Positions 47,601 to 60,429 are shown, numbered from the stretch's first letter. The stretch is DNA of 64,000 nt from Gyromitra esculenta (GCA_038503075.1 JBCAML010000009.1:1674001-1738000); one strand, 5' to 3'. Translations and numbers: made by a program. Notes: generated by a model from the letters alone, not told the origin.

Positions 47601-48480
47601 AACTTAGACCGTTTCGATCTGGTTGAAATATAGTATGATTGCCAAACTCTTGTTCCCTACCATATTAGGTTCCATTTGATTCCATATTATCATGAAGAGA
47701 GTTCCGGTTTCGAAGGTTTCTCTTCACGAGGAGACGAAAACACAACTGTCAACTGACAAACGACAAAGTTGAGCAGGGTAATTAGGGAAAGTAGCACGCG
47801 TACGTAGGGAGGAAGTTTTTGGAACCACGTGTTTCCTGGAAACGATACACCGCTGAATCTGGGTAGGGGTTGGTTAAATTAAAGCTCACGCGTAGGGGAA
47901 CTAAGGGGTTCATGTCTTCAGTATTTAGAGGCTTCCCGGGCAGAGTTATGGGAAGGAGCATGTGGAACAAGTTCGTGGGGCTAATAGCAAAGCGATATTA
48001 GAACTCTAACTAGTCCTGCTCGGTGCTATCTGTGCACGATTCCGTCGAGAATTGAGGCTCACCACGATCACGCTGTGAGTAAGAAAACTTGAGTAGGAAG
48101 GTACATAGTTTACATGTACAGCGCAGAATGGTATTACGTCCGATGGTCACGAAGTTAGGGTTACCCCTTGTGGAGCGCCTGGAGCATAGAAAATAATTCG
48201 ACATGGCTGCAGAGACGCAAAGTGCAGATATGGGTAGTAGGAGTAGAGATAGGACTGTCCGCGTATAAGTTTCTGCGAGTGTGTTTTATTGGTGAAAGCC
48301 GATTGTAAACTAAACTATGATACATTAAAAGACTCCCCAATCTCATACCCATTGCCTGCACTGAATCCCCTAGCCCCATCGTAAAAAAAGAGAGCATAAT
48401 AACTACAGAAAAAATAGCCACTAAAAATTCGTACCAGCAATCCAACATACCGCATAAAGAACCTCCTCCAGTAGAATGTC
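44671..48480. other. Region without secure genes, possible decayed coding sequence
   Basis: The first 0.5 kb is probably the SDR promoter. Around 45.3-45.9 kb (+) two frames (45305..45643 and 45733..45930) have protein-like composition (ESLDELFRVYNELTNGDEPA), and LGLRFPEISRVQNLLNYAG can be read near 46.1 kb. Around 46.7-47.2 kb, acidic protein-like stretches appear on both strands. Stops interrupt all of them and I could not join them into a gene. Confidence 0.35.
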
Positions 48481-51027
48481 TTAAACCATAACAAATCCAC
48501 CAACTCCTAACGCCCCCAATCCACCACCTTTAATTCCTTCCACAGTTACCACACCCTCTTCCCGCCCAAGTTCATAACTGATCACACTCCCATCCATATA
48601 AACCATCATCAACCTCCACCTTCTCCTTCCCCACACACCCGCACCACCGCACCTCCCTCTCCGCCGCTCCTGAACAGGGCCTACCGCAACTCCCAAAAGC
48701 GCTGCGGTCGGCCTTCTCTCTTTTCCACGCTCATCTTCGCACATTTCTTCTCGAGGGAGAACAGTGTCAAGACGCATACAGAATAAGTCTCCAACGCGAG
48801 TCAACCTGAAGATTGCTGCGCGACCCTTTTGGGAAGCGGCGACAACGAGCGAGAGCTCAGGGATGGAGTGGACCATGTTAAGACGGTCAATGTTGCCAAG
48901 ATATTGCAGACTAGGAAGAGGATGTGGCTGGTGTAAGGGGGAGCGACAGATTACGGTTGGTGCGAGAGACGGAGTGAGTGTAAGAAGATGGCAATTTTTT
49001 TCGGTTGTTGCGAAAACAAAAGATATTGGTGGCTGTAGGGTAGTCATGACATATCAGTTATAGATCATAGATAGAGGGGCAGTGAATAGAGAATATTGGG
49101 TACCTGGGCAGGTTTCTCATCGTCATCGTCATCGTCCTCCACCTCATCATCCTGTTCCTCGCCATCGGTTTTCCGCCGACGACCACTCTCCCGGGCCTTA
49201 TCAGCATCCCTTCCACGCTTCTCTCTGCTATCGGCCCCAGTCTCATCCTCGCTCTCACTATCTTGAACCAACTCAATAACCCGAACAGGCCCAAATACAC
49301 CCGCCAACGCCCTACTATCACCATCATCGTTCCCCCCAACGCTTGACTCTGCCTCCGCTTCAAACGAGTAATAACTCGTAAACCCCACCTCCTCCGAACT
49401 CGCCGTACTAGTATTACTAGTGCTTGTATCCGTCTCACTTTCCTCTCCGTCCTCAGTAACAATCTCGACAAGGCCGCCTCCAGGCCCAATAAACACCTCG
49501 ACCTCGGCATCTGCATCTGCACCGGTGCTCTGTGACTCATCCTCCTCCTCGGAGTAATCGTGGCTTTCATCACCGTAACCTTCGTCGAGCTGTAGTAGGC
49601 CCATCTCGCCACTCGATGAGAGAAAGGGCGGGGATATATCCCACGCGCGGGCTTCGCGAGAGCGCTGGTTGGTGGGCGGGTCGTAGTAGTCGGTGGGGAG
49701 AGTGCGGACACCCGCGATGGGGATCTTACGCGGTTCAGCTGCGGGCAGGGTGTGTGGTAAGAGGGGTTTACCGAGGGCTTCGCTGAGGGTAGAGACGGGC
49801 TTGAAGGCTTGAGGCTTCAGGAATAAGACTGACCAGCCGGCGCTATGGAGCGTTAGTGTATTCTCATATGACGAGATTAGATATAAAAACGGGGAAGAAG
49901 GGAATATTTACAGTAAATATCCCATTTTACACTTTTCGACAGGTCGCTCCGTCTTTACGTCCCATAATATGACTATCCCATCAATCGACGTCCCAACCAA
50001 CCAGCGTCCTGTTGGGTCATCTAGGAAGGAGATGTTCGGGATGTTGTGACCATGGCCGTAAAGTGTTTTGACAGTTTTGTCCTTGACCGGAGATCTCCTT
50101 CCTCTCCTACGCTTATGATTCGTAGTGTCCGTCCACGTTGACTCATCATCATCTGCTTTCCCGCTACTTTCATCCGGGGAACGAGATTCCGTCGCCCTCC
50201 GTCTTCTCCGCCGTCGCTTTCGACTCCCGCTATGTGATGAATTCCCACAATCCTCGTCCCCAAACAACGACCCTTCTTCATCCTCCCCCTCCCCTTCATC
50301 TTGAACTTCTTCGTCCGGGTCTTCGGGATTTCGCCCAATCGCCAGTTCAAACACCTGTATGAGATGTGTATTCGCGCTGACGGCCAATAGCCGCCGCTCC
50401 TTATGGAGCGCCACACCCCATGCGCTCACACCGACCGAAAGCCGGAATGCGATCCGTCGCAAATCGCGCGTGTACCACGCACACACATCCCCGTCGTCGT
50501 GCGCAGAGACCAAAACCTCCTCAAATCCGAGCTCGCCGATAGTGATGGAATTGATTGCGTGCGGATCGCGCTCATCGATGAACCCCGCTGCGTGCGGAGA
50601 GGCCGCGGATGTAAGTGTGGTGTAGGCGGAGGCCGCGGGAATAGTCTGGTACGGGTATTTAGGCGTGTAGACCCTTATCTGGGAGCGAACTGCGATGAAG
50701 AGATAGTTGTGACGTTTCGATGCTGCGACCTTTGAAGGGGGAGAGTTAGCTGTGAATCAGTTAAGAGGGAGTGGAGGATTACGAGGTTGTTGCGCCAGTA
50801 AGATATGTCGTTAAGTTCACTTTAGTAGCGTCAGTAGTGCTCAGGTACTGCGGGCGGGATTGAAACGGCTTACATCTGCGATATCTTGTCAGCACCTCAT
50901 CCCCGTTGCTGGTAATTATTTCATGTGAGGATTTATTTATTTTTTCGATAGAAGGAGTGCTTACCTTTTGTTCGCCCAGGAATGAAACATCAATCGGCCT
51001 GTAAGGAGGCAAATTTCTATTCGTCAT
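48481..51027 (-). CDS. CRT10: CRT10-like WD-repeat protein (with apparent 1-nt frameshift)
   Basis: Resembles yeast Crt10, a regulator of ribonucleotide reductase gene expression. Exons: 51027..50965, 50847..50783, 50729..49912, 49842..49104, 49032..48481, about 745 aa. It begins MTNRNLPPYRPIDVSFLGEQ. WD-type stretches include LVSAHDDGDVCAWYTRDL, LLAVSANTHLIQVFEL and WLVGTSIDGIVILWDV; basic (RKRRRRRRR) and very acidic (DDEVEDDDDDDE) disordered segments interrupt them; the end reads RRWRLMMVYMDGSVISYEL. Exon 2 is 65 nt. Its first half reads YLSTTDATKVNL in the frame set by exon 1, but its second half (NDISYWRNNL) and all later exons need the -1 frame. One base seems missing near 50814. An alternative 92-nt intron starting at the GTG after DATK would avoid the break but drop the NDISYWRNN segment. 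Confidence 0.78.
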
Positions 51028-51354
51028 GACTGGTTTCTTCAAGCAATTCCTTCTCTTTTTTTCCAGGTCTCAAGTACCTCCGCGGGAGTAATCTCAAGGC
51101 CCGCCAGACAGAAATCGAAACAACAACAGAAAAGAGAAAGAAGCAGGTAAGGTAGTAGTAGATGTGAGTTGTATTTATAGTGTACGTACAAAAGAGAGCT
51201 CCTTTCGTGATACGGGGGGAGGTGAGTGGTGAATATGCAGACGGAAAATGTTCGTCAAGCAAGCAAGGAAGGGGGGCACAGCTACTCTAGACCTCTCGTT
51301 GGTAGTGGCGGACGTGGTGGGGGGAATAGCACAATGAGAACATCAGAGGCTCGA

Positions 51355-51365
51355 GGGTTAGGGTT
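51355..51365 (+). promoter_or_regulatory. Telo-box-like motif
   Basis: GGGTTAGGGTT, the same telomere-like box as at 16267, here 328 bp upstream of the CRT10-like start codon. Function is inferred only from its position in a promoter. Confidence 0.3.
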
Positions 51366-53304
51366 CAGACATACCAACAAAACGGCTTGTGGAAGAGCAG
51401 CAGCAGGCAATTGGATGCTTGTTTTGTCCCTTGGTTGGTGGTCAGGCGCCCTTGCCGCAGTCTGTCCAATACACGTTGCGGATATTCAGGTTAAGCGGAG
51501 AACTAAAGAACAATTAGAAAACGTCTGTTGTGATGCTCTATCTGCGCGATATACTCTTTTCTTGACGTAATTAAAATAAAATAAAATAAGTTTTAATTCG
51601 TGCCTTTTCTTTTTCTTTTTCCTTTCCTTTCCTTTTCTTTTCTTTTCTATTTATTTAATTACCAATCTATCCTAGCACGTCAGCTGTCATGCTCGCGTTT
51701 TTATATTCTATATTTTTTACTTCTTCATTTTCTGCTTTTCGTTTTTTTTGCTTTTTCTCACCTTTTTTTCTCTTCCTGTGAGCATTAGTCGAGAGAAAAA
51801 TCGCTTGTCCCAGAAGACATTCCTGTGTAGATGTACGCAGGGTCCCTTGTCAAAAGAAACATTCCGTTCTTCTCCCTCCATTCAGCCGGGGCAGGGGAAG
51901 AGCGACTGATTGCGACTGACTCCAGCGGCAAAATAATCCCGATTTCTGCTGTGTCCCATGGTCCGTCGATTCATGAACCAAGATCGAAAGGCAGTTTGAA
52001 AAGGAAATAAGGAAGAGGTCTCTCCCTATCCTAGCGAGTAGGGAGTAGCATGCCATTTTACGCGTCTAATTGGTCAAGAGAATCTGCCCTTTCTGTCTCA
52101 ACTGCTTGGCTCCTGCTACCCGAGACAAATACCCCAGAAACCTGGTGCGCTGGGAGATCCCCCAGGCATGACGGGGAAAAGCAAATAAAAAATCAATAAA
52201 ATAGGCAAAAGGAAAGATTACTCGAGGGGACCATAGGCCTAGGGCGAATAATAGGACATTCCTTATGATATCTATGCCATTTATTATTATTATTTTCTTC
52301 TTGTACGTCTCCGGATCGGCCGCCCCTGTTTTATGGTTTACCAAAGCTGCATCAACGCTTAGTGTACATATGTGCGGTAAATCATCTGATAAGAGCTAGC
52401 TCTCGCCAGGTGTGGCAATAACGATACGGTTAACACGTTGAATATCAACCGTCTCATCATGATTCAACAGCGAATAGGAGAAAACCATAGCCATTTCCCT
52501 TCCCCCCAGATCCCATATCCCCGGATAAAAGCAATTTGAAGAAAATATCACGTTAGAAAAAGAAATCAGAAACCAAAACTGCGCCTAGAATATTAGAACT
52601 CTCGAAATTTTGCTCAACCCGGCGTCTGTTGAGTGGCCAAAGGCATGTATCCGGCTTCTCGAGAAAAAAAGCATTAAAGGGAACAAAAACCCGTCTCGTG
52701 ACCACTCTTTACCAAATCAAAATGTTGTTATCCTCAAGCAATCTTATACTCTTTAGTCTGTTGAATACAACGATGACGCTTGAACTAATATTCAGCCTTT
52801 CCTTTGGATGTGAGGTTGCCAGGTAATAGCCTTCCAGGTGATTCATAATTTCTTTCTCGAGCAGTCAAGCTACATGAGTGAGCAAAGTGGTAAGATAACG
52901 ACTAATGGGCTCTCTGTTCTCGTGCGCTACCCTTGGGGGCAAACTCCGAATTACATACATGTAGTCCTGACACTGCGTGGTTTTTTCTGTGACAGAGATG
53001 GGGCGACACTCTTAGAAGGTATCCACGAGAAATAATGAGGCTGTCTCGTTTCTATTTGTAAGGTACGGTTATAGTCTTGCTTCGCGTTCAGTAGAAGCTA
53101 AGTATGAAAACAACGAACTGAGAGAGCCTCTATGAAAGCGAAGTCCTTTTGATACTTACGAATTAGGAGTGGGTAGCTTCGGCCTTGTATTCCATCACCG
53201 GCTTCTAGAAATTTAAGAGAGTTATCAAGCATATGCTGGCTCCATTAAGAGCCCTTGTCTCTGATCGCTGGTTCTTCACTGCCGGGTTCTGGCTTTCGCT
53301 AGTA

Positions 53305-53430
53305 CTCGTGATCTAGGGTATGAACCTGAAAACATGGGGGTGTGGCTTTGTACGCTATGGAGTGGTGCACGGATATTTCGCCATACAAATTCACCAACCA
53401 TGTTTTCAGGTTCATGCCCTGGATCACGAG
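53305..53430. mobile_element. TA-flanked miniature element (copy B, related to 39386..39531)
   Basis: The left arm CTCGTGATCTAGGGTATGAA (then CCTGAAAACATGG) is inversely repeated at the right end with two differences over ~33 bp. TA duplications lie at 53303-53304 and 53431-53432. The element is 126 bp. It shares with the 39386 copy the ends CTCGT, the ATGAACC and AAAACA blocks and an internal GTGGCTTTGTA-GCTA-GG stretch. Confidence 0.82.
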
Positions 53431-54009
53431 TACGTTGTCTGCCACGAGCATCTGCGGTGAAGGAATAAGCCTATTACAGTGAGGAACTTGGTGAAACAGC
53501 TAGATCTAGCCATCCATGCTTCCTCACCGCGAAGCTTGCAAGTGGGGGCTACCATCTGTGATGATGTTGCCAGAGTACAAGGGGATGTACTCTGCCAAGA
53601 ACTGTCCCATGAGGATGTGCGTGTACCACGTGTGACGTGAGATTAGATAAGATACGGCATCGTGTGTAACTGCCTAAGTAGACATAGAAGATGGCGACGT
53701 GGATGGAACCAAGATCCCAGACGCCGCCACAAACGCCAATCCCGCGGCGAAGTGTGGATGCTAATACCAATGTCAAGGCTAAGACTGGTGTTAATGCCAA
53801 GCTTCTAGCTGACACATCAATCTCGGCCCGAGAGTAGGAGCGAGCATATCGGTTACCCGGTGGTCTTCGTTCCAACGGGCGACGTCGTCTCAATTTGAAA
53901 CCTGGTAGAAAGAGCCGCAGTTTGCCTTCATAAGCCCATGACATTTCTCCCATCGTGCGATTAACAATACAACAAACAACCCTAGTAGTACTTCTCTCAC
54001 GCCTGCAAT

Positions 54010-56200
54010 ATGCCTGCACCACAGGCTGTAGTAGCAGCCGGCGAGCAACAGGAGGGTGGCACTCAGGTTAGTTCTTTTCGCCCCTTCCTTGTGAGCTTTC
54101 TCGTATGCTAATGCCGTTTACCCTAGTCTGTTATTAAGTCTGCCCTCAATGGTCTGCTCATCTTCATTGCCGTTCAAACCGCCTTCAGTAAGTACTCCCA
54201 ATTCTAGCTCTAATGAATACTTGCTGATACAATGTAGAATACCTCGTTCCTGGACAACAAGCCGCAAAAGTCAATCCGGTACCTCCATCAACGTTCGAAC
54301 AAGGTGTTGATCCTCTTACTAGAGATGCACCTACTTACCTATATACCCCAGAGAAAGCCTTCTCTCTTTGGCCCACAGATGCACCAATGGATGTCTCTAT
54401 CTACGTTAACGAATACCTCTCCCTACCACCGTTTTCTCACCCGGCCATGACCAAGACTCTTGTTTTTAACGAGAAGGAATGGCGATTAGACGACTGGTCA
54501 GACACACGAAGCGTCACTGTCGATATCCCATTTTCCGAACGGGTACAGAACAACGGTTCTCTCTTCGCCCACATCTTTGTCGCGCGCTCTGGCGCCGTGG
54601 CGGACCCAAGTGATCCAACGTACGACCCAAGCAAGGCATTTAGGATGGTGAAAATATTGACCCGATATGCGCCGAAGAAGAAGGTTGTCAAGACAAAGAA
54701 ATTGATTGGCGGGGCTGATGAGGAGGAAGCTGACGAGGAGCTTCCGCCGGTACCGGAAGCTGGCCCGAGTGTTGCGAGCTATTGGCATTCGAATTTGACA
54801 TTAGGTGTTGTTAGCAATGGTGGTGTCTTGAGTTATAGCACTCTCCCGCCACCATTGAGACAGCATGTGGTACTCGAATCGAGTGGTGCTAGGGATGAAA
54901 CGGGAAGGAACGGGTGGTATTATCCAATTTTCTTTCTCAACGACTTTTGGTTGTTGAAAGAACATATGATTGAGATCAACAGCACTGTCAAGTATATCTT
55001 TCCTGAGATCCTAAATTGTTTTGTTGCATAGGATCTTACTAAAATCCCTTCTAGGTCTCTCCCGATGCACATCAATCTCTCTCCTACATCTTTCTGGAAA
55101 TTCCAGATATACTCTTCTCTCGATGCCTCTTTCAAACAACAAGCTACCCAACCCGGCCTCGGCGGTAGCGCTAATACCGGTGCGGAGCTTGAAGAATTCA
55201 AGCGCGTTCTTATCGAGACCAACATCTACCTCCTAGGCACAACCGCCATTGTTTCCCTTCTACACACAGTCTTTGAAATGCTCGCCTTCAAGAATGACAT
55301 ATCCCATTGGCGCAATAAGAAAGATAATGTCGGCATCAGCGTTCGTACGATTCTCGCAAACGTGTTTATGCAAGCCGTCATTTTCCTATATCTCCTCGAT
55401 AACTCTGAGGGCACATCCTGGATGATTCTTTTTGGTCAAGGTCTTGGCATCGTTCTCGAGGCATGGAAAATCACACGGATGGTCGACATCAAGATTCGTG
55501 TTGTGGATTCTATCATACCATACCGGGTTACGTTCGAGGATAAACACAAGTTGTCCACGCTGGAGAAAGAGACGAAGGAGTATGATGAGGAGGCGTTCAA
55601 GTATCTTTATTGGGTTGCGGTACCACTTCTGGCCGCGTATGCGGTGTACAGTTTGGTGTACGATTCGCATAAGAGCTGGTATTCGTTTATTATCACCACG
55701 CTAGTTGGGAGCGTTTACGCATATGGATTTTTGATGATGGTACCGAGTTTGTATATCAATTACAGACTGAAGAGTGTGGCGCATATGCCAAGGAAGACGA
55801 TGATCTACAAGTTATTAAATACGTTCGCTCCCCTTTCTCTTCTTCTGTTTCTTATTATGCACCACGCAGGTTACTAACGAGCAACAGATTTATTGACGAC
55901 CTTTTTGCCTTCACTATTAAAATGCCCACTCTCCATCGTCTTGCTACACTCCGCGATGACATAATCTACTTCATCGCACTCTATCAAGCGTGGGTCTACC
56001 GCGTCGATTACCGCCGTGTCAACGAATTCGGACAAGGTGGTGATGACGAAGTCGAAGTAGACGATAAAACAAAGGAGAAGCTGGAGGAGCTTGAGGCTGA
56101 AGTCGACAAGGAGATTGAACAAGAGGTACAGAAAATAAGAGAGGGTAAAGCAGGCGCAAGTGGGGCAGAAAAGACGAAGGGTGGGAAAAAGAGAAAGTAG
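54010..56200 (+). CDS. CLPTM1 family multi-pass membrane protein
   Basis: Homologue of human CLPTM1 (cleft lip and palate transmembrane protein 1) and its fungal relatives, multi-pass ER/Golgi-type membrane proteins. Five exons: 54010..54066, 54127..54187, 54238..54991, 55055..55822, 55888..56200, giving 650 aa with consistent phases and introns of 50-65 nt. A first membrane segment (LNGLLIFIAVQTAF) precedes a large luminal domain with family stretches YVNEYLSLPPF, HIFVARSGA, SNLTLGVVSNGG and TSFWKFQIYSSLD. Then come several hydrophobic helices (YLLGTTAIVSLLHTVFEML, ILANVFMQAVIFLYLL, YWVAVPLLAAYAVYSL, FIITTLVGSVYAYGFLMMVP). The conserved end is NTFIDDLFAFTIKMPTLHRLATLRDDIIYFIALYQ. The C terminus is a charged coiled coil (KEKLEELEAEVDKEIEQEV) with a Lys/Arg tail. 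The penultimate intron has a weak GTTCGC donor but is needed for TFIDDLFAF. Confidence 0.92.
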
Positions 56201-59200
56201 CCCAGCTTGAGAACAATTAAGGTGAGGGAGACTTGTCTTTTGGTTGACTAGAGGATAGGTAACCTTAGCACTGCATGGGAAAAGTAAGAAGTATGCTTGT
56301 TATTGCGTAAAATAGCTTAGAGCAAATTGAAGTTATACGGAGCTAGGGGTTGTGGTATACAGTGGGTAATGAATAAAGTTAATCGTATTATGATTTAAAA
56401 AAAAACTGTGTAGTGCAGATGGGCTGAGGGCAAGCTTAGTGTGATTAACATCCAATTAGCTTTGAGTAGGATGAGACTTGGGCGCTCGAGCTCATTAATT
56501 CTCGTTAGACACAATCCACAGAGGGAAACCCTCATATGGCACAATATGTTGTAAAAATAGAAAAGAGGTGATAATTGTCATAATGATACATGATCCTCCC
56601 ATACCTCAATTTGTGCTACTCTCATCTCCCCGATACTATCACTAATAATGTGGATCGAGAGTTGCAGAGGGGCGGAGTCGGGCTGACCTGAAAACTATAT
56701 CTAATAGAGTATGTTGAAACTCGACATATTTGCGTCTTGGCAGTGCTTGATTGGTTGGGAGGACTTTCTATTGGCCGAATTGGCTGAACTGCTACACATA
56801 TCGAGATTGCTTTCGCTCGTATCTCGTTCTGTATCTAAAATTCGAATAATACTCAACCGTGATCAAAAACACCAACAGAGTATGTTGGATATATGGTATA
56901 TATCCATAGGCTTCCTAGTGTTTCATTGGCACGTCATTATTCGGGATACCGATATCGGTTCGGTCAATAGTCTCACCTGCTAATGAGGGTTGCTCAGGCC
57001 GATCTATTCGGCGCCCAAAGAGCCCCCATAAACCTGTTTATATATGACTCCATAGGGAGTATATATATGGAGCTATATTCCCGCTCGTCTATTCTCTTTT
57101 CTCTTTACTACTTTACTCGCTATCGAATATCACGTATCTATTCATTATATTCAACAGAGTATCCAGCGTGCTTGACGAGTGATATTTTATGATTATAAAC
57201 CAAAGAGCGTCAGACATTAGAGCCATAAACGTAGCAAAGACCCCACATGACTTGAGCAAACCAAACACGAAGTAAATAGTTGCACGCGATTGGATCTGTT
57301 CGACCGGATAGGTGTGAGTGTAACGGAGGATTCGAGGGTCGTCTACAACTACGGATAGCTTTCACCCCATCTAGACCCATCCCACATGTGCTAGGACGTT
57401 GAGAGATACTCGGGGCAGGCATGAAGAACTTGAAGATAACTTTTTCTGGTGGCGATTTTTGATCCGTCCTTAGCTAGCACATCGATGGATTGGTCGGTCA
57501 ACTCGCGCTTGCATGTTCAGATTCTTGATGCCTACCCCGAATATAAAGAGGAGAGCTGTTAGGTTCGTTTATACAATCCACAATCCGCAGCTGGGTAGAT
57601 GGATCAAGTCCCATGCAGACTCATAGCAGGAAGAGCTAATAAGAGCGTACCCTGGAATGGTGGAGGGTGGAGAATGGAATCGAGTGGGAGGATGAGGATG
57701 AAGGGAGGAAGTTGAAAAGAGGGGGGGGTTTATAGTCATTTGAAATCCGCTGGGTACGCGTACAATCTAGTTAGTCCACCCCTATAACAAACCGTCTATC
57801 TTTGGGAGTCACGTCTGTACTAGGCTCGTCCCCATCTATTGCTGTGTTAGCTAGTCTTACGGTTGCAGCAAGCTGCTCATTGGGGCCCATACCTGTAAGA
57901 TTCATATCAACCAAAGCACTAAGATCAGCATAACATTGCTTAAACGGCTTCTAAGTAAGCTCGTGCCCACCTTTAATTACCATTCACCGTATGTAGCAAG
58001 CTGCTGGTATAGGACTGGGCACGAAACTAATCCTTGGGTTGGAGAGAGGATACCAAACTCATCTGTTTATCGTCTGAACTTTGCTGCTTTAGCAAACCGT
58101 ATTAGCCAATCTTGGGTTGTCCTGTTAAGTGCAACCTACAACTTTGAATTATGTTTTTAGGTCACGTGGTACTGTATAAAGAGGTCTCTCTCGGCCGGAA
58201 CTAACACCCTTTCCTGCACAAACTATGCAAACTGTCCAAGACGTCTAACCCCCACACCGCCCAGACTCAGCTTAAATAATGAAAAGAAAGACATCAAATG
58301 CAAGACCCCACCCGCCCAAAATTAGCTCCATGTGTGAGACGGGGCAGAGATGGGGAACATACAAAGCCATCAGATCACGCCGCACTAGCCCTCTTTCCCC
58401 AGCTGATCTCCTACACAGACATCCCGCCGTGCCGTGCCAAGCTCTCTTAAAGCCATTCTTTGGAGTTACTATTTATTTATTTATTCACTAGACACGTTGC
58501 CATTACTTGGAAGATCATACCAGCATCGGGACAAAGCTGGGTGAAACAGAAAAATTTGATCGCCATCCTCAGCGCCGCCTACTTCGTCGCTGACTGACCG
58601 ACACAAATAGTTTCGGGAGTAGCTTCCTAGGGACGATGACGGGACGATCTTCGCAACGCTGTTGCCACAAAGAGTGGTCTGATATGATCCCATATGATTA
58701 CTTAGCAGTCGTATCATTATTACAGATATTATTTTAAGCTCCTATTTTTATTTTAGTTATTGCGATACAGTGGAATTTTTTGCTGATTGATCAAAGTGAA
58801 TGTTATATGACGCGTACGATTCTCGTAGCTATGAGGGGTATTACTGCAGCTGATGCGCCTTCTTGATGGGATCGTCACGGCGTGAGTCTGTAACGTGATG
58901 ATAGTTATATGTAAATGCAGTAGTAAGCTTATTTCAAAACCAGTCTCTTTCAAAAGTTGCTTTCGACTTGGTGTGCTATGACCTCCCCCTCTCCCCAGAG
59001 CTCTGGTAAGTTCCCATGTCGCCAATTTACATCTCAATTCTAAGCTGTACCTAGTCTCAGTTACTTGGATTTCAATCGTTAAAGGATTTAAAAGGTATAC
59101 ATAATATTTCTTGAGTGCGAAGCTATCTAATCCTCTATTTTCGGCTTTGGACTATGTGGCCAAGAAGATGGGATATGAGAGAGAAGAAAAATATGCGGTT

Positions 59201-60429
59201 GGTTTATTTTTTATTATCATAGCTTTAGTGCTAGTTACAATTAATGAGTTAAACAAAAAAAAAAAAAACCTCTATTTCGAGAAAATCACAGTTCGTCACT
59301 CGACTTTGTAACCGAAAATGGCAGGTAGTGATAAGCGAGGATTGAGACATGATTTGGTTAAACCATGGTAAGGCACTAGTAAATCTGAAAAGTTTAAGTA
59401 TCTCGTACTCTATTGGCTAATACGTTCTCTCTGTAGTTAACTCTTTTAGTGGGAAAATGAGCATATTAGGTCATACCAATCGATCTTGATTTTTAAATGA
59501 TGTTGCCTTGCACAGGATCCGACGTCTCATTCAGTTCTTTAGAGACACACCTATATATCAATATTCCTATCATCGCATGTAGCTAACTAAAAGCTTCGAT
59601 CTATTAATAAATAGTGGAAGGCAGTGGTAGACAGTGGTAGAGTTTGGCCAAGCACCATGTCCCTTTGCTGTTTACCACCAAAAAGTAATATGAAAAAGAT
59701 TTCATTCATTTTATCGTTTCGTGCCCATAGAGACAGTGCATTCGCTGTAGTTTCTTTACCAACTGGTCCCGTCCTGTACTAAAATAAGCCATAAGCTGAG
59801 AACAAGAGATAAAAGAGCCTAGCTGATATCCACCCCCGGAGTGGAGCATAAAAAGAAAACGAGGGATTGTAGATAGAAAAAAAAGCTTCCTCGTTAGTTG
59901 GCGGATAGGGAAGAGTTAAGGATAAAAAATTTTAGAATACGGGAAGTGATGAAAGCCATACCAGTACGTATAATAGGAGAGTAAGGGAGAATGAGTTAAA
60001 AGAGGATAATAATAAAAACCTAATCGCTCCATGTAACATGCGCATATTGAAAAGTGATAGGAGAAGAAAAAAGGAAAAAAACTAAGACGAAATAGCGGCG
60101 CTAACGGACGGAATAAAATAAAGAAAACCCCTAGGCAATGATACATTCCCCGATAAACACCACACCGTTGACAAAAGAAAAGATAAATCAAGAAAATGAA
60201 GTAAGAGAAATAACACGCCATAGACAGACAGGGGCCTTCAAGGGCCTTCCCATACAGAGACATCGCAGCTCCAATTTGGCAAGTCTAGAACCCGACGATT
60301 CTTGTCCAGTGACCCTAACCCGAAAGAGATAAGAGCAAAGTACAGTAAAATAAAAGCTCAGAACTTTTGTATAGAATAAAGAAGGGTGATTATATCTTCT
60401 CTATGCTTGCAATATTTAGTGTGGCAAGA
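56201..60429. other. Gene-poor region (4.2 kb)
   Basis: No secure gene. The only protein-like stretch is at 59111..59311, listed separately. The rest has short frames, A/T runs and no hairpin elements that I could find. Confidence 0.5.
59120..59311 (+). CDS. Possible exon of a small single-pass membrane protein
   Basis: The frame reads KLSNPLFSALDYVAKKMGYE, then a charged patch REEKYAVG, then a hydrophobic helix LFFIIIALVLVTI and a Lys-rich end (NELNKKKKN). This looks like a real amphipathic-plus-membrane segment of a small protein. There is no in-frame ATG, and a stop lies just upstream, so a preceding exon would be needed. A candidate first exon, MTSPSPQSS before GTAAGT at 59007, does not fit in phase with the acceptors I see. 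It may be a gene fragment. I do not recognise the family. Confidence 0.28.
   Translation, partial: KLSNPLFSALDYVAKKMGYEREEKYAVGLFFIIIALVLVTINELNKKKKNLYFEKITVRHSTL

Larger units (their letters stand above)
51028..54009. other. Intergenic region with pyrimidine-rich tract and one miniature element
   Basis: About 3 kb between the diverging CRT10-like and CLPTM1 genes. It has a long T/C tract (about 51603..51780), a telomere-box-like GGGTTAGGGTT at 51355..51365, and the hairpin element 53305..53430. Frames such as 51226..51570 (+) and 53549..54022 (-) look fortuitous. Confidence 0.5.

Noticed and set aside
49058..49711. 217-codon Arg/Met-rich frame on the minus strand
   Set aside because: Alternative frame of the acidic, GAN-codon-rich CRT10 exon 4; the acidic frame continues the WD protein.
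51226..51570. 114-codon + strand frame with a hydrophobic stretch
   Set aside because: It lies in the CRT10 promoter region. The hydrophobic part follows a low-complexity Gly/Ser stretch and there is no signal peptide or family resemblance.
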